64,000 nucleotides of DNA from Porticoccaceae bacterium (GCA_021773435.1 JAJFKC010000039.1:62001-126000); one strand, 5' to 3'; counted from the first letter of the stretch, positions 1-10,300 are shown. The notes: a model not told the origin generated them from the letters alone. Translations and numbers: made by a program.

Positions 1-835
1 TTCTGCCGAAAGCGGCAGAACGGTGATGAAAAGCGCTGCTGAAAACCTGTGCCCGGTGACCCTCGAGTTGGGCGGCAAATCCCCCGTAGTGATCTGTGAC
101 GATTTCGATCTGGAGGAAGCCGCCAGACGTTTGCTCTACACCAAGTTTATGAATGCCGGGCAAACTTGTGTGGCGCCGGACTACCTGTTTTTACCGAAAG
201 ACAAGGTCGATACCTTTGTCGAATACGCCCGCAAGGTCGTCTCAGAGCGCTACCCCAATACCGATGAAGACGCCTATACCTCGGTGATTGATACACGCTC
301 CTTTAATCGTCTCCGGCAAACCCTCGACGATGCCGTGGCCAAAGGTGGGCAGGCTATTAACCTGACTGGCAACGACTTTAATGCCAAGCTAAAAAAATTC
401 CCGCCCCATATTTTGGTCAAGCCCAGTGCCGACATGATCATCATGCAGGAAGAAATTTTCGGGCCGATACTGCCCATCCTGACCTACGACTCCATCGATG
501 AGGTACTCAACTACGTCAATGATCGTGATCGACCACTGGGTTTTTATATATTTACTCACGACAAAGTGATTCAGGAAAAAGTACTCTACGAAACCATGTC
601 AGGCGGGATCACCATTAACCATTGTGCCTTCCATGTGTTTCAGCACGACCTGCCCTTTGGCGGCATCGGTGCCAGCGGCATGGGTCACTATCATGGCCAT
701 GAAGGGTTTTTGGAATTGAGCAAATTACGCCCGGTGTTTACCTTCCCGGCTCTGGGTAAGCCCGATTTATTTTATCCGCCTTATACCGATTTTCACAGCA
801 AACTTTTTAACTGGCTCAATAAGCTCCGGTTTTAA
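1..835 (+). CDS. Aldehyde dehydrogenase, C-terminal part (coniferyl-aldehyde dehydrogenase-like)
   Basis: The 3' part of an NAD(P)-dependent aldehyde dehydrogenase, which oxidises an aldehyde to its acid. The reading frame is open from base 2, so the gene starts before the window and the first in-frame ATG at 23 is internal. The conserved ELGGKSP motif carries the general-base glutamate (codon 65-67), and NAGQTCVAPDY carries the nucleophilic cysteine (codon 167-169). The C-terminal PFGGIGASGMGHYHG block and the hydrophobic tail resemble class 3 and coniferyl-aldehyde dehydrogenases. The precise substrate cannot be read from the sequence. It converges with the HyuB-type gene on the other strand. 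Confidence 0.9.
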   Translation, partial: SAESGRTVMKSAAENLCPVTLELGGKSPVVICDDFDLEEAARRLLYTKFMNAGQTCVAPDYLFLPKDKVDTFVEYARKVVSERYPNTDEDAYTSVIDTRSFNRLRQTLDDAVAKGGQAINLTGNDFNAKLKKFPPHILVKPSADMIIMQEEIFGPILPILTYDSIDEVLNYVNDRDRPLGFYIFTHDKVIQEKVLYETMSGGITINHCAFHVFQHDLPFGGIGASGMGHYHGHEGFLELSKLRPVFTFPALGKPDLFYPPYTDFHSKLFNWLNKLRF

Positions 836-870
836 TAGCTGATTAACTGACTGCGCCCTATTTGTTAGGC

Positions 871-908
871 CTTATTTATTAAGACTTATTTATTAAGACT
901 TATTTATC
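871..908. repeat. 14-bp tandem repeat, about 2.7 copies
   Basis: The unit CTTATTTATTAAGA occurs at 871-884 and 885-898, followed by a partial copy at 899-908. It lies between two convergent genes and has no obvious terminator structure. It is one of several short intergenic duplications in this window. Confidence 0.8.
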
Positions 909-945
909 AAACCTAAGTTACTAAACTGGTTTACAGAAAAGGCTA

Positions 946-3207
946 CTAAACAGCGGTGCTAAAACGAAAGTTTGGCGGCTCCCGCTCCTGTCCCTCAACC
1001 GCCAGATCAATAGCCAGACAAGATGCACAGCTGGGGCAGTAATATTCAATAATATCCACCGGATTTTCCTGTCGTGCACGCACGGTTGTTTCAGCTCGGT
1101 CAAAACAGTCGGCAAGGTGTTGACGATGGGAAGGCACGCCGTGTTTCCAGTCCTGACTGTCTGCGCAAAGCGCTTTATCACAGTGACTACAAACCATGTT
1201 CGTCCCGGTATGGAGCACACCTTCAGTGCCTGTATTAGCAGCAGTGTCGGCAAGGCTACCCTTTTTAGCGGGCACCAACTCTAATCGCACTGCATCACGG
1301 CGCGCCCAGGTGGCTGCTTCATCAACGCTATAGTTTCCCGGATTGCTACCAACTACCACGGCACCATATAATTTTTCTGCCGCGGCAACCGACACCAGGT
1401 TATCATTCAAATCATCGGTGATTTCCTGTGCAGAACGGAAAAATGGGTCACCTAAACCACCGCCGCCAGAAGCAACCGCTCGAAATACATCTTTATCGTT
1501 CAAGTGAACATTAGTGGTATTGGCACGCAGCGTCGGGTCTTCTTCCCCAACTATAATATGGCGATCTTTCGGTAGCTTACCGGCTTTGATCACCTCTCTC
1601 ACATTGGTGTCCCGCAGCACCCAACTGGCGCAGGTGCTGCCTGGGTAACCACCTGCGAAACCCTTGCCCGGCAGCTCAGTTGCAGTAAGAAAATTCTGCC
1701 CAACCAGGGTTTCGCCCTCACGGAGCGTAAACGCGGCATCCATACCCATGCCACCTCGGTAGCGCCCGGCACCCCCGGAATTGGCCTTAATACGCCGCCA
1801 CAACAATAAAACTGGATCACTCAATTCGTAGACTTCAACATCTGCCCAGTTCAAAGACAAGGCAGCCTGTAAGCCGTAGTTATCCTGACCATCACCGATA
1901 GATTGCGCACCGCCGCCGACGCCCGCTCCCGAATCCAGGGGAATAAATACCGATGGATCACCATTTTTACTGCGACCAAACCAGACAGAAACCGCCAGCG
2001 CACCCGAGGACAATCCGGACACCCGCTTACGCAATGCTTCTGAATCAGATAGAGAACAGGCTGCGACAATGGCTTCCTGCACCATACGCCCGACCCGAAC
2101 TCCGCCAGTTGCATGAGCCGCCGTCACCGGTGCCGGCGCCACCGGGTTGGTAATGGTGCCTGGCTCGCCGTGATCAATTTCAAGACATCGCCAAAAGCCT
2201 TCATTAAGCGGCACATCGGGCGCGAGCTGACATATGATGGATGCGATCACATTGCCTTCAAGCCCGCCCTGCGCGGCATTCACAAAGGCTGGCACCTGTG
2301 GACAACCCGAAAATGCAAAATGCAGCTTGCGATCCCGCACCGTCATATCACAGTACATGGGGTATAAGTCTGGCGTGCCGGCACCATCATACTCCACCCA
2401 CTCATAGGTGCTGAAAATGCCCTCCGGCAACTGAGCAATACGATCCCCGAAGGCTTTTTCGGTCAGATCAACATTGTAATCCGAGTAAGCTCTGAGCCGG
2501 TCGTAGCCGTATTCATCAATCATATCCCGATAGCGCTCGGAGCCAGTATTACAGGCAGCGATCAGGCTACGAGTGTCACTGATCAATGATAAAGGCACAC
2601 GCACGTTATTACTGATAAAGCCCACCCACTCGGGATCCAGAATACCATTGCGAGCGACGCGTATACCCGGAAAGCGCAGCGCCTCGGAGTACACATCCCG
2701 GGCGTCCGGGGCAAATCCGCTAATTGCAGAGCCGCCAATATCACTCATATGCGCGTTAGCAAAACACCAACCCACCAGTTTTTCTGCACCATCAACGCTA
2801 TGAAAAATCGGCATGATAATGCCTACATCGCCCTGGTGGGCAGCCCCGCCGTTGTGGGGGTCATTACACATAAAGGCATCGCCAGGATTGATGTCTTCGA
2901 TCGCTCGGTTTTTGGCAATATGGCGGACGCCGAGCCGCGAGGTGGCCAGGTGATAGAGCAAATAACCGACCACCCCCAGTTGATTGCAGTCAGCGTCAAA
3001 AAGTATCGTCGAAAAATCCTTCGACTCGGTGAGCACGGCCGAACCGGAGGTGCGCAACAATACGAGACTCATCTCGGTGGCAATATTGTCAAAGGATGAA
3101 CGTATCACCTCAGCAGTGATCGGGTCGAACTCGCCCTGCTGATAACCATCGAGCGCCGCCACTGCTTCTGCCTGAGCCTTCTTCGCCGCCATGTTCTTAT
3201 CCCCCAA
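946..3207 (-). CDS. Hydantoinase B/oxoprolinase family protein fused to an acetone-carboxylase gamma-like zinc domain
   Basis: A 753-residue protein. Residues about 25-560 match the HyuB/acetone carboxylase alpha-type family, with motifs such as FMCNDPHNGG, HMSDIGG and the late glycine-rich GGGGLGDPF. A C-terminal segment (about 640-745) carries two cysteine pairs, C673/C676 and C724/C727 (EYYCPSC). This pattern resembles the small zinc-binding gamma subunit of acetone and acetophenone carboxylases. Family members catalyse ATP-dependent carboxylation of ketones or hydrolysis of cyclic amides, normally with a HyuA partner. No HyuA gene is in the window, so the partner must lie elsewhere or the protein acts differently. 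The fusion is the odd feature. Activity on a ketone is an inference. Confidence 0.82.
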   Translation of the reverse strand: MGDKNMAAKKAQAEAVAALDGYQQGEFDPITAEVIRSSFDNIATEMSLVLLRTSGSAVLTESKDFSTILFDADCNQLGVVGYLLYHLATSRLGVRHIAKNRAIEDINPGDAFMCNDPHNGGAAHQGDVGIIMPIFHSVDGAEKLVGWCFANAHMSDIGGSAISGFAPDARDVYSEALRFPGIRVARNGILDPEWVGFISNNVRVPLSLISDTRSLIAACNTGSERYRDMIDEYGYDRLRAYSDYNVDLTEKAFGDRIAQLPEGIFSTYEWVEYDGAGTPDLYPMYCDMTVRDRKLHFAFSGCPQVPAFVNAAQGGLEGNVIASIICQLAPDVPLNEGFWRCLEIDHGEPGTITNPVAPAPVTAAHATGGVRVGRMVQEAIVAACSLSDSEALRKRVSGLSSGALAVSVWFGRSKNGDPSVFIPLDSGAGVGGGAQSIGDGQDNYGLQAALSLNWADVEVYELSDPVLLLWRRIKANSGGAGRYRGGMGMDAAFTLREGETLVGQNFLTATELPGKGFAGGYPGSTCASWVLRDTNVREVIKAGKLPKDRHIIVGEEDPTLRANTTNVHLNDKDVFRAVASGGGGLGDPFFRSAQEITDDLNDNLVSVAAAEKLYGAVVVGSNPGNYSVDEAATWARRDAVRLELVPAKKGSLADTAANTGTEGVLHTGTNMVCSHCDKALCADSQDWKHGVPSHRQHLADCFDRAETTVRARQENPVDIIEYYCPSCASCLAIDLAVEGQEREPPNFRFSTAV

Positions 3208-3311
3208 TGCCTGAAATTTATATTTATGAAGCGTAAATTAATTGTGATGACCTAGATTAACTCAATCATTGATCATTGCAATCAACAAATAGAAGACTGT
3301 GGCTCGATATT

Positions 3312-3350
3312 GTTCAATCAAGCGGTTCAATCGAGTCGTTCAATCAAACA
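3312..3350. repeat. 13-bp tandem repeat, 3 copies
   Basis: Three imperfect copies of GTTCAATCAAGCG occupy 3312-3324, 3325-3337 and 3338-3350. The last copy overlaps the stop codon of the DinB gene (TGA read from 3342 to 3340), so the array sits directly at its 3' end. Confidence 0.75.
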
Positions 3351-4461
3351 GACTGTATTGCTTATCATCTCTATCAATTTCTCCAAACCGAACGCCAATA
3401 CCCAATAAGCGCACCGGCCGAGACTTTCGCTGCCAGGCCTCGTCACACAGGCGCTGGTAGCCAGCCAAACTCAAGCCACCATCTAACTGTCGTTCGATGG
3501 TGGTGATGGTGAAATCATCAAAGCGCAATTTAAGGAATTGTCGCGTATTGGACTGTCGTGTATTCGATAGGGCCTTGTTCACCTTTGCGCTATCCAGCTT
3601 ATCGTAGCGCTCCAACAATTTCTCAAACAGCTCGCCAAGGGGCCTCGTACAGGCAGCGGCATCTTTCAGGTCGTTAACAAACGTGGTTTCTACACTGAGG
3701 GATTTTCGACGACGATCTGTCTTCACTTCGCGGTTATCAATACCACGACAGAGTTCATGGAGTCGCTTACCCGTCACCCCAAAACGCTCGGTTAAGTCTA
3801 CTAAGTTTACGGCCCTCAAATCACCGCAGGTCGCCACACCCAGGCTATTTAATTTTTTCTCCGTGACCTTGCCCACACCAAACAATTTACCCACCGATAA
3901 GCGCTCGACAAAAGCATCAACCTGATCCGGGGTGATCACAAACAAACCATCGGGCTTATTCCAGTCGCTGGCCACTTTGGCGAGAAACTTATTCGGCGCC
4001 ACCCCGGCAGATATTGTGATGCCGACCTCAGCCTTGGTCCGTCGCCGAATTTCCTCGGCTATCAAGGTCGCACTGCCAGAATAATCTGTCGCGACACTGA
4101 CATCGAGAAAGGCCTCATCCAAAGACAGCGGTTCGACCTTCTCGGTAAAGGCATGGAATATATCTTTTATTTGCTGGGACACCGCCCGGTATTTCGTAAA
4201 GTCCGGCGGCATCACCACCAGCGCCGGGCACAAGCGCAGGGCCTGAGCCGTGGGCATCGCCGAGTGAATGCCGAATTCACGGGCCTGATAATTACAGGTC
4301 GCCACCACACCACGCCGATCTGCGCCTCCGCCGATCGCCAAAGGAACCTGCGCCAGGGTGGGATCATCACGCATTTCTACCGCCGCATAAAAACAGTCGC
4401 AATCGCAGTGGATGATTTTACGCTGCTCACCTTGCTGATTTACAACGGCGCCATTTCCCAT
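3340..4461 (-). CDS. dinB: DNA polymerase IV (Y-family translesion polymerase)
   Basis: Error-prone Y-family polymerase that bypasses lesions. The N-terminal block KIIHCDCDCFYAAVEMRDDP holds the first catalytic aspartates, and SLDEAFLDVS holds the catalytic Asp-Glu pair. A helix-hairpin-helix stretch (LFGVGKVTEKKLNSLG) and the little-finger domain follow. The C-terminal SLFD resembles a beta-clamp-binding tail. The frame stays open upstream to 4494 but only through TTG/GTG codons inside a duplicated 16-bp repeat, so I take the ATG at 4461 (373 aa). A short internal duplication (SNTRQSNTRQ) is present near residue 305. No LexA box was recognised upstream. Confidence 0.93.
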   Translation of the reverse strand: MGNGAVVNQQGEQRKIIHCDCDCFYAAVEMRDDPTLAQVPLAIGGGADRRGVVATCNYQAREFGIHSAMPTAQALRLCPALVVMPPDFTKYRAVSQQIKDIFHAFTEKVEPLSLDEAFLDVSVATDYSGSATLIAEEIRRRTKAEVGITISAGVAPNKFLAKVASDWNKPDGLFVITPDQVDAFVERLSVGKLFGVGKVTEKKLNSLGVATCGDLRAVNLVDLTERFGVTGKRLHELCRGIDNREVKTDRRRKSLSVETTFVNDLKDAAACTRPLGELFEKLLERYDKLDSAKVNKALSNTRQSNTRQFLKLRFDDFTITTIERQLDGGLSLAGYQRLCDEAWQRKSRPVRLLGIGVRFGEIDRDDKQYSLFD

Positions 4462-4480
4462 CCCAGCATTTTCTACTAAG

Positions 4481-4512
4481 TAATGTCTCACCAAACTAAT
4501 GTCTCACCAAAC
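4481..4512. repeat. 16-bp tandem duplication upstream of dinB
   Basis: TAATGTCTCACCAAAC is repeated exactly at 4481-4496 and 4497-4512, just upstream of the chosen dinB start. It artificially extends the open frame and would lie in the 5' leader of dinB. Confidence 0.85.
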
Positions 4513-4582
4513 GATAGCCCGACACGCCATATTCTACCCATGGCACTAATTATCTAAACTCCTGTCTATTCTTCCTATCCAG

Positions 4583-4600
4583 ATACTGTTATGTCAGTAT
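4583..4600. promoter_or_regulatory. Inverted repeat ATACTG-N6-CAGTAT between dinB and the DoxX-like gene
   Basis: Perfect 6-bp arms at 4583-4588 and 4595-4600 flank TTATGT. The site lies in the divergent region between dinB and the small membrane protein gene. It looks like a half-spaced LexA site (CTG-N6-CAG rather than CTG-N10-CAG), so its protein partner is unknown. Confidence 0.3.
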
Positions 4601-4713
4601 GGATGCGCAAATTAGATAACCCGGAAATATTCTGAGAATACTATAAAACTATTATTCATCATTTTTTCGATTTATAAGAAATATAATATTAACTAACTGT
4701 CAGATATTTAAAT

Positions 4714-5124
4714 ATGGCTATCCAAAACCGACTACCTGTTGCACTATTCCTACTGCGGCTCAGTATATTTCTCGTGATGTTTATGTGGACCGTTGACAAA
4801 TTTCTTCGCCCCGATCATGCGGCCAGCGTCTTCGATCATTTTTATGGGCTTGCTGATATGGGACAAACCATCATGTATGTCGTGGCCGCCCTCGAAATGG
4901 CGCTATTGCTGGCCTTTATTTTGGGCATCAAACGTCGAATAAGCTATGGCCTGGTACTGCTGCTCCATAGTGCCTCTACTTTTTCTTCGTGGTATCAATA
5001 TAGCCATCCATTTGAAGGCTCCAACCTACTATTTTTTGCTGCCTGGCCCATGCTCGCCGCCTGCCTAATGCTGTATTTATTGAGAGATCAGGATAATTTG
5101 CTGACAATTCCGCGTATGGCTTAA
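4714..5124 (+). CDS. DoxX-like small integral membrane protein
   Basis: A 136-residue protein with about four hydrophobic helices: residues near 9-27 (LFLLRLSIFLVMFMWTVDKF), 50-68, 74-92 and 105-122. The opening LRLSIFLVMFMWTVDKFLRPDHA resembles the first helix of DoxX/YphA-type proteins. Function is unknown. DoxX homologues have been linked to thiosulfate:quinone oxidoreductase in archaea and to redox membrane complexes, but nothing here shows that role. The ATG at 4714 lacks a clear Shine-Dalgarno sequence and follows a very AT-rich leader. It is the first of three small membrane protein genes. Confidence 0.65.
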   Translation: MAIQNRLPVALFLLRLSIFLVMFMWTVDKFLRPDHAASVFDHFYGLADMGQTIMYVVAALEMALLLAFILGIKRRISYGLVLLLHSASTFSSWYQYSHPFEGSNLLFFAAWPMLAACLMLYLLRDQDNLLTIPRMA

Positions 5125-5239
5125 CAGCAGTGAACAGAAACCCGGCACAAGTGATGCGTGGGTGATGATGCGCAGGTAATGCAGGTAATATTGACACTAC
5201 GAAAATTAGCCGACCCATTCGGTCGCTAAGGAACACTCA

Positions 5240-5698
5240 GTGAGTAACATCAATCATCCGATTTTTTATGCCGTAGTTATGTTAATTGCCGGCCTCGGCA
5301 TTCCGATCATGGCCGCGCTCAATGCCGGGCTGGGCGCAAAGCTTGAAAACCCCATGTTTGCTTCGACGATTTTATTTGTCGTGGCCATTGTGGCAGCCCT
5401 GATCTCCCTGCTGATTTTCCAGGGCATTCCGACCCCAAATTTTTCAGCACAAATACCGCTCCACTTTTATCTTGGTGGCTTGTTTGTGGTGTTTTACGTC
5501 CTGACCATCACCTGGATTGCACCCAAATTTGGCATTGGTAATGCCGTCGCTTTCGTCTTGCTCGGACAGTTGATCTCGATGGCGACTATCGACCATTTCC
5601 ACCTGATGAACGCCCAGCACCACCCCATTACCCTGCAACGGATATCAGGCCTGGCATTAATGGCTGTGGGTGTGTTTTTGGCGGTTCGTCGCATTTAG
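5240..5698 (+). CDS. DMT-superfamily half transporter, DUF606/YdcZ type
   Basis: A 152-residue protein of about five transmembrane helices. IMAALNAGLGAKLENPMFAS at the N-terminus and the GGLFVVFYVLTITWIAPKFG block in the middle are typical of the DUF606 (YdcZ) family, small members of the drug/metabolite transporter superfamily. It starts at GTG (5240-5242), chosen because CTAAGGA (5227-5233) gives a good ribosome-binding site. Substrate is unknown. A histidine-rich stretch (TIDHFHLMNAQHHP) sits before the last helix. Confidence 0.75.
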   Translation: MSNINHPIFYAVVMLIAGLGIPIMAALNAGLGAKLENPMFASTILFVVAIVAALISLLIFQGIPTPNFSAQIPLHFYLGGLFVVFYVLTITWIAPKFGIGNAVAFVLLGQLISMATIDHFHLMNAQHHPITLQRISGLALMAVGVFLAVRRI

Positions 5699-5737
5699 CC
5701 GTTGGGGAAAGTAATAACCGAGAGCACCGTTTAAGCG

Positions 5738-6043
5738 CTATCCATTCCTTACTCGAGAAAAATGCCAGGCAAGTGCAACACCCGTCAGCAGCGCTCCTGA
5801 GCCCACCACCAAAGTGTCAACATTGACACCAATGCCGAACGCACCTAGTTCAAACAATAAATAATAGCCAACGACAAAATTGGCAAAACCCCACAGGACA
5901 TTTATCACCGCTGAAGATTCCCCGACACCCGGTGGGCTGGCAAAAGGGCTTTGAAAAGCGCTGCCCGACACGCCCTGAACAAAATGCGGTATACCGTTAA
6001 CCAGAAAGAAGGCGGCAAAAAAGTGTGCTACATAAATCATCAT
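5738..6043 (-). CDS. Small conserved membrane protein of unknown function
   Basis: A 101-residue protein with three or four hydrophobic segments (residues 4-20, about 44-64 and 73-94). The block NGIPHFVQGVSGSAFQSPFA followed by SPPGVGESSAVINVLWG looks like a conserved family signature, but I assign no function. It opens with ATGATG and an AGAGGACT ribosome-binding site just upstream. It faces the YdcZ-type gene and is divergent from the efflux adaptor gene. Confidence 0.6.
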   Translation of the reverse strand: MMIYVAHFFAAFFLVNGIPHFVQGVSGSAFQSPFASPPGVGESSAVINVLWGFANFVVGYYLLFELGAFGIGVNVDTLVVGSGALLTGVALAWHFSRVRNG

Positions 6044-6207
6044 CGTTAAGTCCTCTTATCGATTTGTTATTGGGAAATCAGAATTCATATCGCTCCGAAA
6101 TTATAGCCTGTACTATCCTTGGCGGGATAAAGCAATTACCTCCTGCTATAGCCATCTTCGCAATGGCAATTAGTAAAGGAGAAAATACAACAATATTCAG
6201 GGGAAGT

Positions 6208-7380
6208 ATGGAACCTTCAAACATTGCTCGGTGTATGCATCGGCGCAAGAAACAATTCAGGACAGTCACACGCACATTTTTATGGGCAGCGTTTAGCACC
6301 GTAACAATCACCTTTTTAACGGTAGTTAGCAACGCCGTTGCCGAAGAAAGAGCCGAGCAAAAGTCCGAGCAAAGTGGTGCACCGGTCACTGTCGTAGAGG
6401 TCCAGTCCGCGCCATTGACCAGCAAGATTAAACTGACCGGTACCATCTCGGCTCGTCGCCACAGTGTGCTGTCTGCTGAGTTGGATGGTCTGGTCAATGA
6501 ACTGCTGGTCGATACCGGTGATCTTGTCGCCGCTGGTGATCCCTTACTGCGCCTGCGTCCGCAACCAACTCAACTCCAATTAGCCTTTGAGCAAGCTGGC
6601 AAGCGCCGTGCCGACGCCGACGTTAAACTTGGTCAACTCAAAGAAAAACGCCTGACCACGTTGCTTAAAACTCAGGCCGCGGCGCAGGGTAATTATGATC
6701 TGGCTGAAGCCGAATTACACCGGGCCATGGCTGATCAGGCGGCCAGTCGCGCCAGCGTGGCTCGCGTTAACGATGAATTACAGCGCCACCAGGTCAGAGC
6801 GCCATTTAGCGGCGTCATCAGCCAAAAACATACTGAGCTGGGCACCTGGGTAACGCCCGGTGATCCACTCCTCACGCTGGATGAACTGGCGATTCTGCGC
6901 ATCAGCGCGCCCCTTCCCCAGGCGTATTTCAACCAGGTCGACAAGGGCAGTGAGGTAGCGCTGCAATTTCCGGCCCTGCCCGGACAAACTATTGCCGCGA
7001 GCGTTACCCGCAAGGTCGCGGTCGCAAACCCAGAGAGTCGAACCCTGCCGCTGTTGATCGACATTCCCAACCCCGATAATCAACTGACACCCGGCATGTC
7101 TGTGGCTATAACGGTGCACTTAAGTAACAAGCTCGATAAGGTATTGCAGGTGCCGGTGGATGCACTGGTGCGCCAGGCGAATGGCTCCACCTTGCTGTGG
7201 AAAGTAGTGGCCGAGGGCGAACAGCTCAGGGTCGCCCCGGCCCCGGTAAAAACCGGCCATAGGCAATACGGGCTAATAGAGATTATCGAAGGCCCTATCA
7301 GCGCCGGAGATCGGGTGGTGGAACAGGGTAACGAACGTATGCGCCCCGGCTTGCCAATTCGAATTGTCGCCGACCATTAG
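6208..7380 (+). CDS. RND efflux periplasmic adaptor (membrane fusion protein)
   Basis: The HlyD/AcrA-type adaptor that bridges an inner-membrane RND pump and an outer-membrane channel. The frame is open from 6025, but the ATG at 6208 has AGGGGAAG immediately upstream, giving 390 aa and a sensible N-terminus: basic RRKKQFRTVTRTF, then a hydrophobic stretch ending near AVAEE. Features are a lipoyl-like segment (SARRHSVLSAELDGLVNELL), an alpha-helical hairpin around residues 125-190, a second lipoyl half (VRAPFSGVISQKH) and a beta-barrel. It lies 10 bp before the pump gene, so the two are one operon. No outer-membrane channel gene follows. Confidence 0.9.
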   Translation: MEPSNIARCMHRRKKQFRTVTRTFLWAAFSTVTITFLTVVSNAVAEERAEQKSEQSGAPVTVVEVQSAPLTSKIKLTGTISARRHSVLSAELDGLVNELLVDTGDLVAAGDPLLRLRPQPTQLQLAFEQAGKRRADADVKLGQLKEKRLTTLLKTQAAAQGNYDLAEAELHRAMADQAASRASVARVNDELQRHQVRAPFSGVISQKHTELGTWVTPGDPLLTLDELAILRISAPLPQAYFNQVDKGSEVALQFPALPGQTIAASVTRKVAVANPESRTLPLLIDIPNPDNQLTPGMSVAITVHLSNKLDKVLQVPVDALVRQANGSTLLWKVVAEGEQLRVAPAPVKTGHRQYGLIEIIEGPISAGDRVVEQGNERMRPGLPIRIVADH

Positions 7381-7390
7381 GAACTGAGTT

Positions 7391-10300
7391 ATGTTCCGTT
7401 GTGCAATCAATAACGGCGTTATCGTCGCGGTCGCGACGCTGGTGGTCACCGTGCTCGGCATCGTCGCTATCTTCCGGGTGCCGATCCAGATGATTCCTGA
7501 TATGGATTTAACCACCATCACCGTCGAGACCACCTGGCCAGGTGCCACGCCGCAGGATGTCGAGCGGGAAATTATTGTTGAGCAGGAAGAATACCTACGC
7601 AGCTTACCCAACCTGCAGAAGATGACCTCCCTCGCCAACACAGGCAAAGCGGTGATCGAGCTGGAGTTCGCCCTGGGCACCGATATTAACGAAGTATTAA
7701 TCCGCACCAACAACGCCCTCTCTCAGGTTGAGGAATACCCAACCAACGTCGATGAGCCACGCATCCTCACCTCAGCCTTTTCCGATAACTGGTTTACTTT
7801 TTATGTGATTGAACCCGCTGAGGGCGACCCGCTCAATGTCGATATCGAGGCCCAGCTCGATTTCATCGAAGACCATATAAAAACAGTACTGGAACGGGTG
7901 CCAGGTGTTGCCGAGGTGGGGGTCAACGGCGGCATGAATCGACAGGTGCGCATCTATGTTGACCCGGCCAAACTGGCTCAGCGACAGATCACTCTGGCCG
8001 AGTTTCGCCAGGCGCTACTCAAGCGCAACCGGGATGTTTCCGGTGGCGACCTGGATGCTGGCAAGCGGCGCTATTTGCTGCGCACCATAGGCCGCTTTGA
8101 GTCTATCGAAGACATCGAAAATAGTATTATCGCCCAGCGTGGCGATGAGCTGATCTACCTGCATGATCTCGGTTATGCCGAATTGACCGTCGCCGAACGC
8201 CGCAGTGCCTCCCGCTTTAACGGTGAGTCGGGGCTGATGCTCAGCATCAAACGTCAACGCGGTGCCAACATTATGGCTGTCGCAGATGACATTAGGGCCG
8301 TGGTTGATAAGCAGATCAATCCACAGTTAATGGTCCCCAGGGGTTTGTTTTTGCGCTTTATGCATTCCGACACCATTTATATTGAACAGGCGGTGGGTGT
8401 GATTTCCTCCAACCTGGTGCTCGGCGCAGTACTGGCTCTGGGCGTGCTCTATTTGTTTTTGCGCTCGGCATCATCAACCCTGATAGGGGCCATAGGCGTG
8501 CCGGTGTGTACCATCGCCGCCTTCCTCGGCCTGCTTGTCACTGATCGCACGATTAACGTCATTTCATTGTCTGGTGTCGCCTTTGCCATCGGCATGACCC
8601 TGGATAACAGCATCGTGGTATTAGAGAATATTCATCGTCACCGCCAATCGGGTAAAGGGCCCTTCGATGCCGCATTGGCGGGTGTGCAGGAAGTCTGGAC
8701 CGCCGTGCTGGCATCAACGCTGACTACCATTTTTGTCTTCGTGCCGCTGATTACCATGCAGGAAGAAGTCGGCCAGCTGTATTCAGATATCGCCATTGCG
8801 ATTTCGGCATCGATAATCTTTTCCATGCTGGTGGCAGTCACCTTGATCCCCTCTGCCAGCGCACATTTAAGCGCGCCTGGTGAATCTTCACGGCTAAAGG
8901 ATTCATTTCTCAACCGGCTTGGCAATCAGTTTTCTGAAACCGTTATTGGCTTTGTTGAATGGCTGATGCTCAGTGTCAGCCGGCAGGTGGGTCTGATCAT
9001 TATCAGCCTGCTCGTCGCCATCAGTCTCGTCTACGCGCTGACGCCAAAGGCCGAATATCTGCCTGAGGGTGAGGAGCCGGTCACCTTCACCATGATGTTT
9101 CCACCACCGGGATACAATTTGCAGCAGATGATGGCCATTGAGCAGCAGATGCTCGCTGACTTTGTACCGCAGGTCAATGTCGATCCAGCCTTGTTTCAGA
9201 GCGGACAGCGTCCCGCGCCCAGCGTCAATTTTATGTTGAGCACCGCCAGTCCCGACAATATATTTATGGCCGCCCGCACCACTGACGAGAGGGATATCGA
9301 CACCTTGATCGATATCCTTACCGAAAAAAATGCCGACTTCCCCGGCATGATTTCTTTTTCCGCCCGAGGCTCAATCTTTACCGGCAACGACGGCGGCACG
9401 CGCAGCATGGATGTTGAGATCAGCGGCCCCGATCTGGAACCCCTGTTCGCTGTTGGCCTGCAAACCTTTATCAAAGCAAAGCAAGTGCTCAACGATCCTC
9501 AGATCAAACCTTCGCCCTCGTCTTTAACTTTGGGTCAACCCATGGTCGAAGTGCGGCCAAACTGGGCGCGAGCTGCTGAGCTTGATATGAGCGCAGACGA
9601 TCTCGGCTATTTGATTTGGGCTTTAGCGGACGGCGCCTACCATGACGACTACTATCAGGCCGACGACAAGATCGACATGTATATCTATAGCACCACCGGC
9701 ACCCTTAACCGACCCGAAGACCTGGCCGACCTGCCAATCTACACCGGCAAGGGCGATGTGGTGCCGCTCAGCGCCCTTGCCGATTTAAAACAGGCGGTTA
9801 ATGCTGAAACTATCCGCCGCGTTAACGGCGAGAGGACTATTACTCTGTCTATCGTGGCACCACGGGAACTACCCCTGGAAGCTGCGGTGGAGCGTGTTCA
9901 ACGCGAAGTCATTGACACGCTGCAATCGGAAGGCCTGGTGCCTGAGGGGGTCAATCTAAAAATTGCCGGGGCCAGCGACAAGCTCAAGGCAACCCGCGCC
10001 GCCCTCAGCGCCAACATGGGCCTGGCCGTGGTGTTCGCCTACCTGCTCATGGTTGCCATCTTTCGCCACTGGTTGTATCCCCTGCTGATCATGGTCACCG
10101 TGCCACTGGGCATCGCCGGTGGTATCTTCGGACTGTGGTTGATGAATCTGCTACCAGGCGTTAATCAGCCCTTCGATATGATCACCATGCTTGGTTTTCT
10201 GGTATTAATAGGCGTGGTCGTTAACAATCCGATTTTACTGGTCGAGCAAGCATTACAATTTCGGCGCACCGGTATGGTCATCGCCGAATCCGTGGTACGT

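Noticed and set aside
4401-4425. Unusual cysteines in DinB (HCDCDCF) as a redox site
   Set aside because: Cysteine-containing variants of this block occur in other gammaproteobacterial DinB proteins, and the catalytic aspartates are intact.
4583-4600. LexA box candidate upstream of dinB
   Set aside because: The arms CTG and CAG are 6 bp apart, while the LexA consensus is CTG-N10-CAG. I kept it only as an unnamed inverted repeat.
4703-4712. GATATTTAAA before the DoxX-like gene as a third sox-regulator site
   Set aside because: Only 8 of 10 bases match and the leader is very AT-rich, so the match is not distinguishable from chance.
6778-7119. Antisense frames inside the RND and adaptor genes
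   Set aside because: They lie wholly within recognised genes on the opposite strand and have no family resemblance.
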